NCBI GenBank assembly: GCA_033557835.1
Contig: JAWQRO010000295.1
Span: 1-43,990 of the forward strand
DNA: 43,990 bases
Source of the DNA: Helochares maculicollis
Taxonomy: Eukaryota; Arthropoda; Insecta; Coleoptera; Hydrophilidae
Reading direction: 5' to 3'
This document shows, piece after piece, positions 20,043 through 30,955 of this stretch (its first letter is position 1; each line of letters begins with the position of its first letter). The notes beneath the pieces were generated by a model. That model had not been told where the DNA came from, did no database searches, and saw only the letters and a program-made list of their open reading frames with translations. Both the position numbers and the translations under genes were made by a program.

Positions 20043-21308
20043 GGTTGCTCAATAAGTTTTGGTTCGATAAAAGAGGGCGTTGCTACTAGTCTAATTTTTG
20101 GTTGTTATTGGTACACTCTTCATATAAACATATGTGAAGTTTCATTTCAATCTGTCAATTCATTCTCTGTTTACAAGCCATTTAGTATCAGCATGTTACG
20201 GTATTTTTTACAATACAAAAAATCAAGTTTCGTGCAGTGATTGAATTTTTATTTTTGGAAGGTTTAAAAGCAAAGGAAATTTATAAAAGATTGTTGAAAA
20301 TGTCTGAGGACTTTTTACCTTCAATTAATACAGTGGGAAGATGGGTTGCTGAACTTAAAAGTGGTCGTACAAACTTTGAAACCGATCCATGTCAAGGACA
20401 TTCAAAAACAGAAACACCAGAAATCGTAGATAAAATACAAGATATCATATTGAAAAATCGTCAAGTGACTGAAAGAAATTTAGTAGAAACCCCACAGTAG
20501 ACACCTCGCTGGGCAGTATAAGCAATATTTTGACTGAAGTATTGGATTTCAGAAAGCTGTGTACTCAATGGGTGCTGCATTCACTAGCAATGGAACAAAA
20601 ACACATTCGAATGCAGCTTTCTCAACAACATTTAGAGCATTTTCGAAAGAATATTGTGGATTTTTTGTGTCGATTCATTACTTTGGATAAGACTTGAGTC
20701 TATCATCATGATTCTGAATCAACAAAAAACTGGTGTGAAACTGGTTCTTCGGTTCCAAAGCGAGTATGTCTCCAGAAATCAGTCAAAAAGGTGTTACCAT
20801 CAGTTTTTTTGGAATGTGAAAGGAATTTTAATTGTGGATTACTTGCAAACTGGTAAACCAACAAATTCTGAATATTTTAATGTTTTAGATCAGTCGAAGA
20901 AAAAATTCACGAAAAAAAAGAACCAGTTTGCAGAAGAATAAAATTCCTTTTTCATGAGAACAATGCACCATATTAGAAGAGCATTTTGACAATGGCTAAA
21001 GTCCATGAATTAAAGTTCAAATTTTTGTTCGAATCCACCGTATTCACCATATTTGGACCCTAGCGACCTCCATCTATTTCCAGACCTAAAAAAATTCGTG
21101 CGTAGAAAACGTTTTTCATCAAATAATGAAGTCATAACAGATGTGGAAGTGTATTTCGATTCTAGCTTCAGGGATGGAATTCATAAATTGGAATCTTGTT
21201 GGAACGGAAGTGTATTGATTTTTAGGGAGACTATACTGAATAATAAAATGTATTTCAAATCATAAAATTGTATTTCTCTTATCGAACCGCGAAACTTAAT
21301 AGACAACC
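20043..21308 (+). mobile_element. mariner element, third lineage, both ends present
   Basis: The ends GGTTGCTCAATAAGTTTTGG and, in reverse on the right, GGTTGTCTATTAAGTTTCGC are inverted repeats followed inward by a shared GGTTCGATAA. TA flanks both sides (20041-20042 and 21309-21310). Length is 1266 bp. A decayed + strand transposase fills the element. Confidence 0.9.
20225..21265 (+). pseudogene. mariner transposase, third lineage, broken
   Basis: The N-terminal part reads VIEFLFLEGLKAKEIYKRLL and TVGRWVAELKSGRTN, then PEIVDKIQDIILKNRQVTE. The middle has FITLDKTWVYHHD-like block 1 in changing frames and NVKGILIVDYLQTGKPTNSE. The end has FHENNAPY (block 2 Asp changed to Asn), GPSDLHLFPDLKKFVRRKRF (block 3) and the C-terminal FSSNNEVITDVEVYF. 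Several stops and frameshifts are present, and the first two catalytic blocks are altered. Confidence 0.85.
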
Positions 21309-21310
21309 TA

Positions 21311-22980
21311 GTATATATGTTGCAGATTATATCCTTTGCTGGTTGAAAAAACCTACAGGATTGCAAGCGAAACATGCAAACAGAAAAACTTATTTTTTCA
21401 TTTATTAGATGCAACGATTCTGAATGAATATCTTCTTCAGGAACCACTAAATTTCTCCACATACTATCCTTAAAATATTTTTGATTTTACACTAAAATAA
21501 TTATAGTAATATGATTAAATTAATTCTCTTGTATTTACTTTTTGTTTCATGGTTCTAGTGTTAATGGAATAGGGACTATTTTAGTTTATGCAAATGTTTG
21601 TATTTTGATGCACCTGAAGCCAATTTAATTCTAGCCAGCAAGATAGATATGAAATCAAATTCGGTATGATAAACGCTCAGAAAAAATATTCAGACTACTC
21701 TTGAAATGATCAAAAAAATTAAATAAAAAGCCGCTTCTGACATTGCATATACCGACAAATCCTTATTCATTTCAAGTGCTTTCACATACATTTTAAAGCA
21801 GATGTCATTTTAAAACTAGATCAGTAAAATTAATTTAGTAAACAAACTAAAACTTGCTTTGGCTTGAGCTTCATTATTAGTTTTTTATCGCCTAGAAATG
21901 AATAGGCATGAAAATACAGAGAATGTTGTAACTTATTACTTTTGCAAAAAAAAAGTTTCAATTTTGCCCCTGTAGCATACATTCTGTACATAAACGGTCT
22001 TTTTTCTGTGCAGCTTGTCGCTTCAACCCTTTACTCCCCAATATTTTTTAGATAATTTGCATCGCTCATTTTTGTTTCCGGAAGATGCTTGGAAGATTGT
22101 GTTTTGGGCCAAATATGAAAATGACTAAGACAAGATCAAAACCATTATGAACAAATATATTGCCCGAGTTCCCCTTTCCTTACAATTGTCAAGTTATAAA
22201 GTGGGAGAGTTGTCTTTTTGTTTGTTTGTTTATATATTTTTCAACAGTTTATAGACAGTTTTCGTTTGAAGGTATATTGTCTATACTATCTCTAGCATTA
22301 TAAATTGTAATTTATTTTAAATCTTAATACTCATATTCTGTACCTTTTCAGTGTAAATATAAGACACTGAAGGAACAATATTTTAATAATCAATGTTATT
22401 TAGTAAAATTAAAAAACAGTGACCAGACAACACCCCACTATTATAAATTAAAAGCCAAAGTTTACCATAGTGATCACTTTTGTTCATTAATCAGTCAGTC
22501 AAGCAATTTATCAATCAAGGTACAGTCAAGATATTGAGAGTGGAAATTGACACTCTGTATAGATTTAGATGTATTTTTACCCATATATTTATCTACAACT
22601 CTATATGTTCTTCCAAGTATAAATGATTTGGAGATCGAGTTGATTGTGTCAAGAATTTTTTTGAAATTAGGAGTCTAAGGAGCACTTTCAATACATTAGC
22701 GGGTGTCAATAATAAATATGATGGGAATAATGTTAAGCTATCTGATTCAAATTGCTCCACACGAATCAAAAGTTTAAATATATGAAGTCATAAGTCTGAA
22801 AGCAACATTAAATTTGTAAAGACAATAATATGATACGGAAAGATATACGAAATGAAGAACATGAATGAAATATTAAGTAAGACGAGTCTGATTCTGCTGT
22901 TCCAAAATGTTTAGTTTGCACGTATATATTTAGCTATAATACAATATAATAGAATAAGTCAAAGATTTACTACTTTTAAA
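21311..22980. other. AT-rich intron sequence, no gene or element recognised
   Basis: This is the 5' part of intron 1 of the zinc-finger gene. Only short chance frames are present, and no transposase motif was found on either strand. Confidence 0.45.
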
Positions 22981-22989
22981 ACCATATAC

Positions 22990-23077
22990 CTTTACATTTG
23001 CTCTTCCGTTTGGATGCTTTTGGAGCTTTCTGCAACTCACTCTCTCCCTTAACCATGGCACATAGATTCTGTTGCAT
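22990..23077 (-). CDS. C2H2 zinc-finger protein, exon 1 with start codon
   Basis: The ATG at 23077-23075 is the first in frame after upstream in-frame stops (TGA and TAA within 33 bp). Twenty-nine codons (MQQNLCAMVKGESEL, then a basic stretch KASKRKSKCK) end with one extra base before the donor GTATAT. That single base pairs in phase with exon 2 (G|GT). The basic stretch could be a nuclear localisation signal. The phase match, the donor and the clean start support the exon, but it is short, so a different first exon remains possible. Confidence 0.7.
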
Positions 23078-23739
23078 TTTCTTCAGGATGACTTGATTTT
23101 ATTTCATTCAAAGCTCACCTCCTCAACAGAACAATCACTAACCGACCAATTTCAAACAAAACCAGTGAATTCCTTGGTAGATTTAGTGAGGTTATGTTAA
23201 CCTTACAATACGAAATCTAGAAATTAACCACAGTTTTTTGTTGAAAATCCGCAGAAGCGTCAGCTGTAGCTTCACATTTCACGAATTAATCACGATAAGC
23301 TGCTTATTTATTCAATAGTTTGATTTGCTTTAATAATTTATTAAACTTTGAGTGTTGAGTATTGACGTCTGTGATTCTACATTGTACATGGATACCAGCG
23401 CTAAAAAGAGCAGGTATGTTGTTTATGTCCAATCGCATGGCGTCTATGGAAGCGCGGGTTAATTCAAATTACAGCTTCGTCTCCTTCATTTACAACGCAC
23501 TTATTTGTTTAGTAGCAGTACTTTAAATAATAAATTTAAACCCTGAAAGTATGCTTTACACCACTGGAAAAAGCGTCAATATGTCAAATACGTAGGATCT
23601 CATAATAAAAACATTGTCATTTCAATCGCTGTTGTATAGTGAATATATTTTTTAAAGCCTTTCATCACTGTTCGCGTTAGCATCATCATTCATTAATTCC
23701 ATGCAATTCTCGTAAATAATTCACAAATTAACCGTTCTT
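23078..23739. other. region upstream of the zinc-finger start codon
   Basis: It should hold the zinc-finger 5' leader and promoter. No clear TATA box or other element could be assigned. A TTTATT (AATAAA on the minus strand) near 23308 could be the 3' end signal of the gene at 23740-24272. Confidence 0.35.
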
Positions 23740-24010
23740 CTAAATGAGCGGTTCATTAGCTGAAGTTTCGATCTTTAATTCCCCAATAGTTTCAGTAGAT
23801 TCTTGTATAGGTTCTTCTGAGAATATTGCGATTCTTAGAGTCTCTGGATTTCTCAAAATGTAATTCTTCAGCTTCCACGTTTTAATGAGCGTCCAAGCAG
23901 AAAGTCTATCCAATCCGTCAAGTCTTTCTATATTCTTCACATTCTTTACGTTTATCCCGTAAAAAGGCACTTGCAAATCTTTTGATTTTTTAGAATGCCT
24001 TCAGATTATC
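23740..24010 (-). CDS. hypothetical two-exon protein, exon 2
   Basis: With acceptor 'aatctgaag' the exon enters one base into a codon (AG|G, Arg) and reads HSKKSKDLQVPFYGINV, NVKNIERLDGLDRLSAWTLI, LKNYILRNPETLRIAIFSEE, then TIGELKIETSANEPLI and a stop. Without this acceptor the frame has a TGA just upstream, so the splice is needed to join it to the other exon. I do not recognise the family; amphipathic helices and a beta-like LRIAIF segment are visible. It could be a chance frame, so confidence is moderate to low. Confidence 0.4.
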
Positions 24011-24051
24011 AAGAGAGTTTTCAAAAAGCATTTAAATACCTAACTAGCTGC

Positions 24052-24272
24052 TTTGTGTAATTTAGAAAAAGTTTTGGTGTGTTGGTTCTATTAGAAATGT
24101 TTCTGTAAAAGTAATATGCATAAGTATCATTAATTGGACAAAAAGACAAGCGCAAGGAGTTCCAGGAAAACGACCCATCTGGTATCATTATATTTATCGC
24201 AATATTTCTCATTTTCAAGAGAAAAACATGCCAAACAAGTGCGTTATTCAATTCAAGGTCTTCCACATACAT
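24052..24272 (-). CDS. hypothetical two-exon protein, exon 1 with ATG
   Basis: The ATG at 24272 opens MYVEDLELNNALVWHVFLLK, then NIAINIMIPDGSFSWNSLRL and TYAYYFYRNISNRTNTPKLF, ending TKQLV plus two bases at a GTATTT donor. The intron to the next exon is only about 41 nt and both exons are in phase. The combined protein is about 163 aa without an obvious signal peptide. Family not recognised. Confidence 0.4.
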
Positions 24273-24599
24273 TTTAGGAATATTTCTTAACTATAAAATG
24301 TTACAAAGTAAAATTAATTTAACAGATTAACTAGCAGGAGTGTAGAAAATAAGCAGGAAGCAAAGCCACAGCCTTCAAAGTGTACAGGATAACCCCATCG
24401 TTAGAAAATTACCTTTAGACGAGATCAGACAAGATATTGCCAAGCAGACTCTATGAAGTTCTTAACCTGAAAAAGGAGAGAAAGTTTTAGAAACTTTTGT
24501 AGTTTTTACCCAAGCTATGGAAGGTAACCCATTCCTAGTATCATAGAAGAAATATATTTTCATTGTAATGAACTAGCTTGGTAAGGCTTGAGATATAAA

Positions 24600-25330
24600 C
24601 AAATTGGTATGTTATCCATTACTAATGTCCCAGTTTAAATTTAGAAAAGGAAAAGCGATAGCCGTTAGTGTTACAATGCTAACATTGGACAGAAAATTAA
24701 CCCTCACTTTGAAAATGAGTTATATTCCAGTCTCATTGGATTTATCTTTGATGTATGATTTTGTAGAGCCTGAAGTTCTTGTGGAAAAGATGAAGTTATA
24801 AATGTCACTGAAAATGTCTTCCTTAGATACTGACTGACAACAGATAGAGAGATCATATTGGTAGACTGGAGACACGATTTCTTATATATACAGAGAATGC
24901 CCTCAAGGATCAGTACTAAGACCTTATCCGTTTGATGTCGATGACAATTAATTGTAGGGTTTAGTGGTAGAATCTATCAGATTGTAGCAAAGTACTGACA
25001 ATACAAAGTTATATATAATAGACAGGGATAAACACCACAATAACCCAGGAAATGATCTTTGCTTGATCTTGCAAGAATTCTGGATGTGCTGCAATTCAAG
25101 TCATCAATATCAAAATACTTTAATACACTGCTTGATAAATCTGCTGCTTAGAGTCTCACGTTCCCAATAAGTTTAAATCCGTAAATGGAAAAACTAAAGT
25201 ATTTGTGACTTTTTTCATGTTGATATAAAATAATATGAGGAGGTATAACCTGGATTTTTTGTCAGATTTCTGTCAAGGGTAAATAAGAAATGGCTGAATA
25301 AGCTCGATGTACTACAAAAAAGAAGGAATT
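24600..25330 (+). mobile_element. possible LINE reverse-transcriptase relic
   Basis: The frame around 24890 reads YRECPQGSVLRPYPFDVDDN, resembling the conserved G-x-PQGSVLGP block of non-LTR reverse transcriptases. Downstream, WLNKLDVLQKRRNYWRP-like sequence is compatible with the end of an R1/CR1-type element. Everything else is decayed, and the clade cannot be given. Confidence 0.35.
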
Positions 25331-25339
25331 ATTGGAGAC

Positions 25340-27443
25340 CACGCAGAGAAGAATTGTGCTCATAGAACATGTTTGATTATTAAACCTGTAGAATTGCTAT
25401 GTAGTCCTATCTTTTATTTTAGTCTCTATTGTTAATATTTAATAGAACGTTGTTGAATGCTGATTCTATATTTCAGGACAATGCAGATACAAATTGCTTG
25501 TCTGTAACAGCCAAACTTATATCCATAGTTTGCATTAAAAAGCAGTCATATGTGGAAAATCTGAAGACAAATTGGGTGTTCCAAAATTTATTTCATAATA
25601 CTTGCCATCAGTATGTGTCCAAATGTTTTTAGAACAATGATATTGAAATTGTTCAGTCTAATTTAGCTGCTGATGGAATTTTGTTTGGTTTCAGAATTGC
25701 TAGTCATGAATTGTTTCTAATCATTAGAAGTATGTGATTAAAATATTTCATTGTTAAGTAATAATTCCATACTAAATATTATATTATCTAACCCAGAGGA
25801 GCTCGCCAATAATTCATTACAAGAGATGTTTCATCTCCTGTTCTGAAATATGCCTAAAGCTAGTTGATAAAATGAAATGATAATACTATAAGTATCTTTT
25901 GTAATTATATCTGTCCAAATAATTTACATAAAAGCTATGAATATCAAAATATAACATGTTGATTTACATTCTTATACTAGTTACACAAAGATAAACCATT
26001 CCTAATTGAAAACAAAGCCAAACAAGCAGAAGTGCATTCCTAGATTCTTCATAAGCTTTTCCAGTCATTCAGAGAGTTGTCAAAAAATTTTCAAAGCACC
26101 TTTAGAATCATTTCAAACTCTTAGAAAAGGCTTCTTAATTCTTAAGCATCTTCAGTCGCTCTCCATGCTTTTCAAATAACGCCCTCGCTCTCTTAAATCT
26201 CTGCAGGTGGGCATAATTTAACGCAGATCATATAGCTTATTTAAATTTTCAATAAATTATATGAAAAATATTGATAAGTATATAACATTAACGCATACAT
26301 TACCTTACATGGAGCAACTAAAGGCAGCAATAAAGACATTAATAAAATGTTATAAACTATAGAGGGTCTCATAAATATTCTTGCATTGTAAATCACGGGG
26401 CATTTTTAAGAAATTAAATTAAATTCGATGCTTCCCAACTTGAATTTAAAGTTACAAGTAAACAACACAATAAAGCTAATTTATATGGATATGAAAAGAA
26501 TGTAGAAATAAACTGAAATTGTTAGAAATATCACCTAAACTGAATTTTTGCATTTTCTTCCTAGTAGTAAAACATATAAAAAGATGTACATTTTAGAAAG
26601 ATGCAGTTTAATAGTAAAAATATTATAAAGAGATTGAAATTTTAGATAAATGCAACTTTTTTGACCACCTGAATTTCATTAACGAGATAATTGTAAGATT
26701 TGAGCAACATTTTGTAGATTTTAAAAAATTAGTGATATAGCTCTCTTTAATCAGTTGCATTATTTAAGCTCCTTAACTAGTGTTTCCCCAAACTAACAAT
26801 TTTATAAAAACTAAATATAAATTTTCATTGTCGGTTCAGTCACACACTCACTGCGCCTGCCAACAACTAATATTGTTGATATTGACAGAATTGTTACAGT
26901 TAAATTAATGAAAAAGTAATAAAATGAATTTAAAAAAGATATTTGGATTGGCCCGGGATCATATCAGGTTTGGATAGTCCTGGCTTATATTCTTGCATGT
27001 TTCAAATTCCATTGACAGTGTTAATTGGAGAAATAGTTGAATTTTAAGTATAGATGACAATTTCGCAAAGAAAATGTATGGGTTTACTGAAATATTCATG
27101 AAACAATCAAACGGGGATAAAATACAAAACATTTAATAAACATTTCATTTAGACAGTAACTACCTTTACAATATTAAATTGATCTAATAAAACAAAAACA
27201 GAGTAATAGATTTTATAATAATTACAATAATGTTTCAATAATAATCGCTTTACAATGTCATTCTAGAATAATAATTGTTTTAGAATAATAATCACTTATT
27301 GCCTAAATAAACATTAATAAATTGATATGCTCCAATAAAAGGTTAGTTTAAATATCAGTATATTATTAATTTGTTTTTGTACATATCACAGTTATGTAGA
27401 GAATTTTCATAATGTTTTCTATTGCGAATCTTTGTTATTGCAT
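25340..27443. other. AT-rich intergenic stretch, nothing recognised
   Basis: No coding frame with motif support was found on either strand. It lies 3' of the alpha2delta gene and includes its presumed 3' untranslated region, with several AATAAA motifs on the minus strand. Confidence 0.45.
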
Positions 27444-27545
27444 CTAAAAGATACTCATAAGGAACAGTATAGTAAAAAGGGCGATGATCATATTGGCGGA
27501 AGCGAAAACCCTTGAGCAACTCCCGCACAGTTTAATTTCTTGCTC
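27444..27545 (-). CDS. alpha2delta last exon (hydrophobic C-terminal anchor)
   Basis: After acceptor ttgttgttacag, 33 codons and TAG: EQEIKLCGSCSRVFASANMI followed by a hydrophobic run IIALFTILFLMSIF. The C-terminal hydrophobic segment with no cytoplasmic tail fits the GPI-anchor signal or short transmembrane end known for alpha2delta. It enters at phase 0, compatible with both upstream cassettes. Confidence 0.88.
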   Translation of the reverse strand, partial: EQEIKLCGSCSRVFASANMIIALFTILFLMSIF

Positions 27546-27604
27546 CTGTAACAACAACAAAATAAGTATGGGAACTAAGAAAGATGCTACAATATGTTAC
27601 GTAC

Positions 27605-28114
27605 GTGAATGCTGCGATTGATGCAGCTCATGTACTGCCTCCTGATGTGGTCACTGAACAAAGCACGATAGCAATCCAAAGTCATGTTGTAGTCTGTAAC
27701 TTCTTCAGGATCTGGACTGAGATAATCAGCGATGTCCGTCTGTTTAGGGCAAATATTGTTGATGACCAGCAAAATCAAGTTGCTGCTGATCACCGGCTGA
27801 ACTATGAACGGCCGGGAGCAGTTATCGGACATGGTCTTGTTATAACCGCTCTTGGAAATATTGCGCTCGGTGTAATGCACTAGGTTGTAAATGAACAGCT
27901 GTTTGTCACATGGTTCTGGCTGCGTTTTCTGGATCAGCAACTTGGCATCTATGTCTTTCTCGTTTCCTTTCATAGGGGGAACTTCATTGAGATTCTCGTC
28001 CTGCTCCTGTTGATCATGGTACTCACTCTCTAAGTTCTCCCCGAAAGCAGCCTTCGCCAGATAAAAAAGTGTTCCGAGCGACCACTGGACTAAATCAGAG
28101 AGGTGCGAGAGCGG
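27605..28114 (-). CDS. alpha2delta cassette B (alternative C-terminal exon)
   Basis: It runs from acceptor ttgtttctag to donor GTACGT, phase 0 at both ends, 170 codons open throughout. It begins PLSHLSDLVQWSLGTLFYLA, then carries an acidic Gln/Glu stretch (HDQQEQDENLNEVPP), EPCDKQLFIYNLVHY, NCSRPFIVQPVISSNLILLV, NNICPKQTD and DCYRALFSDHIRRQYMSC. This is the cysteine-rich delta-proximal region of the family, and it is homologous to exons A1 plus A2. It carries NIS, NKT, NMT and NRS glycosylation sequons, and also NCS. Confidence 0.9.
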
Positions 28115-29277
28115 CTAGAAACAAACCCAAAAAGTATACTCACAAAATTCCTTTTAAGCGAGTGCTTATGTGTTTGAGTGTTGAGAGTGTCGTGTTTCAA
28201 AAGAGCAGAAGGTGCACCAGAATCGGAACGAGGAAGGCTACGAGGATGGTGCAAGGACTGAACAAGGCGTACGAATGGCCGCATAATAAAATGTCCGTCT
28301 CCTAAAAGAAGCACCGTTTGAGCGATTCCTCCAGTTAGACATTAACCCGAGGGAAATATTTCGAATGCTTATATGCAAACAAAGAATTTAGTCTTGAATG
28401 TTTTGTATTGTAATCATGAAAAAATCAACCATGAGATTCTGATAGATCTTCACGTTATGAGTGCCCTGGAATCCATTTCGATCATTTTTTATATGTTGTG
28501 ATAGAAGTTAGACTGTTTAAGGTGAAGGGGAAGTACCTGTTTATCTACACAGTTCTGAAATATTTTCGAGAAAATTAGTTTTTTATATAGAGGTATCTGA
28601 CTAAAATTTCATGCATATCTTAAATAATGTCATAAACACGAATTTACAACATGATAGGAACACTGGAAGTGCCATTTAATAAATTTTGAATAATTAAGTA
28701 GCATTCCTGAGTACACTTTATCAAATACAATTGCTTGCCCACAGACTTTGACCAAACTTTCAGCACTCATGAAAATTAAATAAGATCTATGACAATATCT
28801 CCAGTTTTTCTATAAGCATTTAATAAGGTTTGGCAAGGAAGTTTCTTATATGATCTACGACCAGCACCATCACTTTGATATATTGGAACTACCCACGTGT
28901 CTCCAAGTTGACTAAGACTACCACAGGAGACACTTTAGTTAAATACCTAATTCTAAGATGTAAGAGAGTAAAATTGAAATATAGTAAGCTATGACTAGAA
29001 ACAAAAAATTATTAGAAAAAATAAGTTGTTTCCACAAGGCTTTTTATGGTGCGAATGGTAAAAATTGTAAACAATTTTCAATGTTTTTCCTAAAATTTTA
29101 GTAGTATCTCAATTCATAATAGTTATATAATTTATGCAGAAATCATACTTGTGGTGGTGTAAAAGGAAAAGTTGATCAAATGGAGTAAAATTGGAAAAAG
29201 TAGATTAAGTATAAGAGCATTCGAAACATTTTACTCAGATTATAGCCTAGCTTTACAAATGAATGCTCCAGACTTAC
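28115..29277. other. intron between cassettes A and B, with a degenerate repeat
   Basis: The sequence is AT-rich. About 28400-28720 is a diverged copy of the hairpin/TG-linked repeat ('gatagatcttcacgtt', 'aatccatttcgatcatttttt', 'ggaagtgccatttaataaattttga'), in the same orientation as the copy at 30262-30740. No further exon is seen. Confidence 0.6.
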
Positions 29278-29485
29278 ATTGACAAACTCTTCAGTGAAAC
29301 AAGATCGATACGAATTCCTCGTTAGATCCCCATAGCCTGCAAGAAGGCAATTAACATCCCCTGTTGGGTACGGGATCTCCGTGGGTCGTATGTCATCGTA
29401 ATCGTAATCATTGCCTATTGGGCAATTCGCATCGATCACGATGAGCAACAAATTCGTGTTTGGTATTGCCTCTAAGGCTTTTAAT
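29278..29485 (-). CDS. alpha2delta cassette A, second exon (A2)
   Basis: It has acceptor ggttttttag and donor GTAAGT. It takes two bases from A1 (GG|A, Gly) and leaves at phase 0. Encoded are LKALEAIPNTNLLLIVIDAN, CPIGNDYDYDDIRPTEIPYP, VNCLLAGYGDLTRNSYRSCF and TEEFVN. IPNTNLLLIV followed by CP is a strongly conserved alpha2delta motif. The Asp/Tyr-rich NDYDYDDI segment is absent from cassette B. Confidence 0.92.
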
Positions 29486-29541
29486 CTAAAAAACCAATTG
29501 AAAGTTACCGTTGATGGATTCACAAGCAACCGTCTATGTAC

Positions 29542-29762
29542 CCCTGGCAGCGCTTCTCTCGAAGGATTTCAATTTGTTTGTCGTAATTCCTACTGTAGAT
29601 TGTGTATTGTTCATCGCACTCTCTAACTTCATATCGAACGTCTTTGGGGCCTCGAAAAACATCATAGATAACCTCTACCTCCACTGCTTTAGCTACGCTG
29701 CAAATCAGGTCGACCAGGAGGGTCAACGTCAGGTCAATTGCATGCTTTAGGATTAATAGGGG
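29542..29762 (-). CDS. alpha2delta cassette A, first exon (A1)
   Basis: From acceptor tatgcacttttag at phase 0, 73 codons plus two bases to donor GTACAT. It begins PLLILKHAIDLTLTLLVDLI and runs through EVEVIYDVFRGPKDVRYEVR, ECDEQYTIYSRNYDK and REKRCQ. The first segment is the hydrophobic helix region found before the delta cysteine block in the family. Only 94 nt separate it from the upstream shared exon. Confidence 0.9.
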
Positions 29763-29856
29763 CTAAAAGTGCATACATAGATATAGTTTGTTAAGTTTGT
29801 TGTTGTATGTTTTGATTATGTGATTAAATCTAAGTGTTTAAGCGGTTTTTACATAC

Positions 29857-30108
29857 AAAAGAATACGTAGAAGCAGGATTTGTTGTCTCTGTGGGTTGGA
29901 AGCACGTTGCTTGATAATCGTACATCACTGTCCTCTTGTAGATTTCCTCGTCCACCAATTGCTGCATAATGTCTTGACGTATATCCCCAAAGAACTCGCC
30001 AGTATGCTGTCTATCATCTGCTACGATAACGTAGCCGTTGTCGTCAAGGATCAAGCAGAAGAGTTCTTCTGATTCGCAGTGTCGCTTGCAATTCTTTATA
30101 TCTCCACA
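29857..30108 (-). CDS. alpha2delta shared exon before the alternative cassettes
   Basis: After a long pyrimidine tract and CAG, 84 codons at phase 0 on both sides: CGDIKNCKRHCESEELFCLI, LDDNGYVIVADDRQHTGEFF, then DIRQDIMQQLVDEEIYKRTV and MYDYQATCFQPTE. The DDNGYV and MYDYQA-C motifs mark the second Cache-like/VGCC_alpha2 region. It ends PASTYSF at donor GTATGT, and both A1 and B can follow in frame. Confidence 0.94.
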
Positions 30109-30261
30109 CTGAAAAAAAAAACATGCTTTAATTCGCTGTTAAAACTTTACTTGAAAATCGTAGTTTTTAGGTTGTCGAAGGCTTTGCTATTCGGGTTGTT
30201 TTACTTCCTTAAATCTAATAATTTCTTAAGATCATAACGTTCTTGCTGTCTTAACAATTAA

Positions 30262-30740
30262 GTACATTTCAAGCATCAACACAATTAAATATTTACATTC
30301 CCGTACTACTATACGATGTATAGTAATAAAGGGAAGATATTGGGCTAATGAAAAAATTCGCTCTCAAGTTTTTTAAGGATCTCCACATTTGGAATGCCCC
30401 TAAAACCATCTTGACCATTTTTGGCATGTTGTCTGAGTATGTGTGTGTGTAAACATTATAGCGGTCAGTATTTGAGGTGGAGCAATGAAATTTAGCTAGG
30501 ACTATTATCGCAAAATCTTAGATCCGTATCAATGGTTGAGGCATGTAAGATTACCGGAAGTACCAACTTACCTACATAGCTTTGAGGGTTTTTAAAAGTT
30601 TTTCGGCTTTAAAATTAAGCTATCAGATTGAATTTTTGTGCACGTGTTAAATATCTCAAAAAACTGACATATACAAAGTTTGAACGTGTTCGGAGCTCCG
30701 AAAGTGCCATTTTTATAATTTTGAAAACTCCAATTAGGCC
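30262..30740 (+). repeat. hairpin/TG-linked dispersed repeat, longest copy
   Basis: This intronic copy has the hairpin TACTATAC-GAT-GTATAGTA at 30307-30325 with outer TCCC/GGGA pairing, the 'accatttttggcatgttgtctg' block and a short TG tract. A downstream part shares 'gaaagtgccatttttataattttga' with 28650-28700 and 'cgcaaaatcttagatccgta' with 19745-19775. No frame is conserved. Confidence 0.75.
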
Positions 30741-30871
30741 TTGGAATTAAAAAAAATTACAAAATTGTCACAAAAATGCTAATCATTGTAAAATTTGCAA
30801 TAACAAGTATTTTTGTGTAAAGTTTAAAACTGGAAGTGGAACTTCACCGGCATAAATTCGATATTTAAGTT

Positions 30872-30955
30872 ATGAATTTATATTGTAAAATTGGAGCCAT
30901 ATTTTAGTAATGAATTCATATTTTAAAATGGTTTCTTTGCAAAAGGTGTTTACAA
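30872..30955. repeat. short tandem dimer related to 4576-4695
   Basis: Two units start at 30872 and 30910 with atgaatt(t/c)atatt(g/t)taaaat. The second continues 'tttgcaaaaggtgttt', as at 4667-4680. Confidence 0.5.

Noticed and set aside
27584..27883. + strand frame over alpha2delta cassette B
   Set aside because: It is the antisense shadow of a conserved exon.
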